A DNA stretch of 54,679 bases, from contig JADFSH010000008.1 of assembly GCA_022560875.1 (NCBI GenBank), forward strand, positions 1 to 54,679, given 5' to 3'. Positions 54,227-54,679 of this stretch are shown here, piece by piece. The number at the start of each line of letters is the position of its first letter. Within the stretch, counting starts at the first letter, position 1. The DNA comes from Planctomycetota bacterium. Lineage in GTDB: Bacteria > Planctomycetota > Phycisphaerae > Phycisphaerales > SM1A02. Both the position numbers and the translations under genes were made by a program. The notes beneath the pieces were generated by a model, which saw only the letters and a program-made list of their open reading frames with translations, made no database searches and was not told the DNA's origin.

Positions 54227-54679
54227 TGCTTTGCAGATAATCGACCAGCACGTTGCTCATCACCCGCATGCCCACCAGCACCGCCCCATCGTCGGCGGTG
54301 AAGGTCGGGGTATGCACGCCCCCGGAACTCGTTCCCGGCTTGGTCGTGCCCAGGCGATAATAAAAGCCCGGCACACGATTTGAGAACTCCGCGAAGTCCT
54401 CGCCCCCCATCACCGGGTTCTGCTCAAAGACATTGGAATCACCTACCACCCGCTGGAGGGTGGGGATCATCTGATGTGACAGGTCGGGGTCGTTGGACAT
54501 GGATGGCGTGATCCGTTCATACTCAAACTCGAACGTCCCGCCCGCCGCGGCGGTGATGCCCGCGCAGATTTCCTTCATCCGCCTTTCGATCGTGTCCTGG
54601 ATTTCCTTGTCGTAGGTCCGCACAGTGCCTTCGAGATAAACCTGGCGGGGGATGATATTGAAGCGTTCCCCGCCGCGAA
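54216..54679 (-). CDS. M20 family metallopeptidase/amidohydrolase, 5' end beyond window
   Basis: C-terminal 154 residues, open to the right edge. The sequence ERFNIIPRQVYLEGTVRTYD is the hallmark of the dimerisation-domain exit of M20D amidohydrolases (hippurate, IAA-amino acid or N-acyl amino acid hydrolases). FEQNPVMGGEDFAEF carries the metal-site Glu-Asp region, and HTPTFTADDGAVLVG the final His. It ends at a terminator. Confidence 0.92.
   Translation of the reverse strand, partial: RGGERFNIIPRQVYLEGTVRTYDKEIQDTIERRMKEICAGITAAAGGTFEFEYERITPSMSNDPDLSHQMIPTLQRVVGDSNVFEQNPVMGGEDFAEFSNRVPGFYYRLGTTKPGTSSGGVHTPTFTADDGAVLVGMRVMSNVLVDYLQSSAR

Overview
The window looks like a chromosomal segment of a planctomycete, most likely of the Phycisphaerae type. 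The main clue is a C-terminal zinc ribbon (CxxCxYDLR...CPECG) found on three separate genes, a tail I associate with planctomycete proteins. Other clues are a SUI1-type factor, a membrane pyrophosphatase of the K+-dependent type, an exported DUF4953-type metalloprotease and high GC. The taxonomic assignment is inference; there is no rRNA here to confirm it.

Layout. 1-8556: an S9 peptidase running off the left edge, a GT-C glycosyltransferase, a MacB-like permease, a membrane histidine kinase, a small Cys4 protein, trmB and a small PQQ-propeller protein. 8697-15692: a housekeeping run (panD, rsfS, hppA, rpsU, a NYN-domain nuclease, a DUF2314 lipoprotein, pdxH, a membrane protein). 15804-21163: a large metalloprotease, purE, asd, a SUI1/YciH factor and tRNA-Gln(CTG). 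21164-24321: a gene-free structured stretch, an exported PDZ-methyltransferase fusion and three zinc-ribbon-tailed genes or fragments. 24403-46574: an esterase and then, all on the minus strand, a type II secretion / type IV pilus-like cluster. 46886-54679: a sigma-region-4-like protein, a sulfotransferase/class IV aminotransferase pair, a membrane protein, a toxin-antitoxin pair, acs, an MntR-type regulator with an outer-membrane barrel gene, and an M20 peptidase running off the right edge.

The centrepiece is one uninterrupted minus-strand gene (26392-40740) encoding a 4782-residue secretin. It has a signal peptide, one N0/STN domain, about 52 consecutive N1-type modules of roughly 80 residues each, and one C-terminal secretin channel domain. 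Ordinary GspD or PilQ proteins carry one to three such modules. Immediately upstream are a PilO-like protein, a PilM/PilN-type fusion and remnants of gspK and gspF; immediately downstream is a small lipoprotein that could be a pilotin. A plausible reading is a planctomycete-specific secretion or uptake machine whose periplasmic vestibule is enormously extended, perhaps matching the enlarged periplasm of this phylum. The cluster is not intact as seen: gspF stops after about 85 codons and runs straight into gspK lacking its N-terminal membrane helix, so a real deletion or a misassembly removed the segment that would normally hold the pseudopilin genes.

The right end shows signs of local rearrangement. 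The toxin-antitoxin pair is flanked by two copies of the acs 3' end. acs itself carries an in-frame palindromic repeat. The mntR/barrel pair is flanked by two near-identical terminator regions. Two 16-bp palindromes over the barrel promoter look like the operators of the MntR-type regulator.
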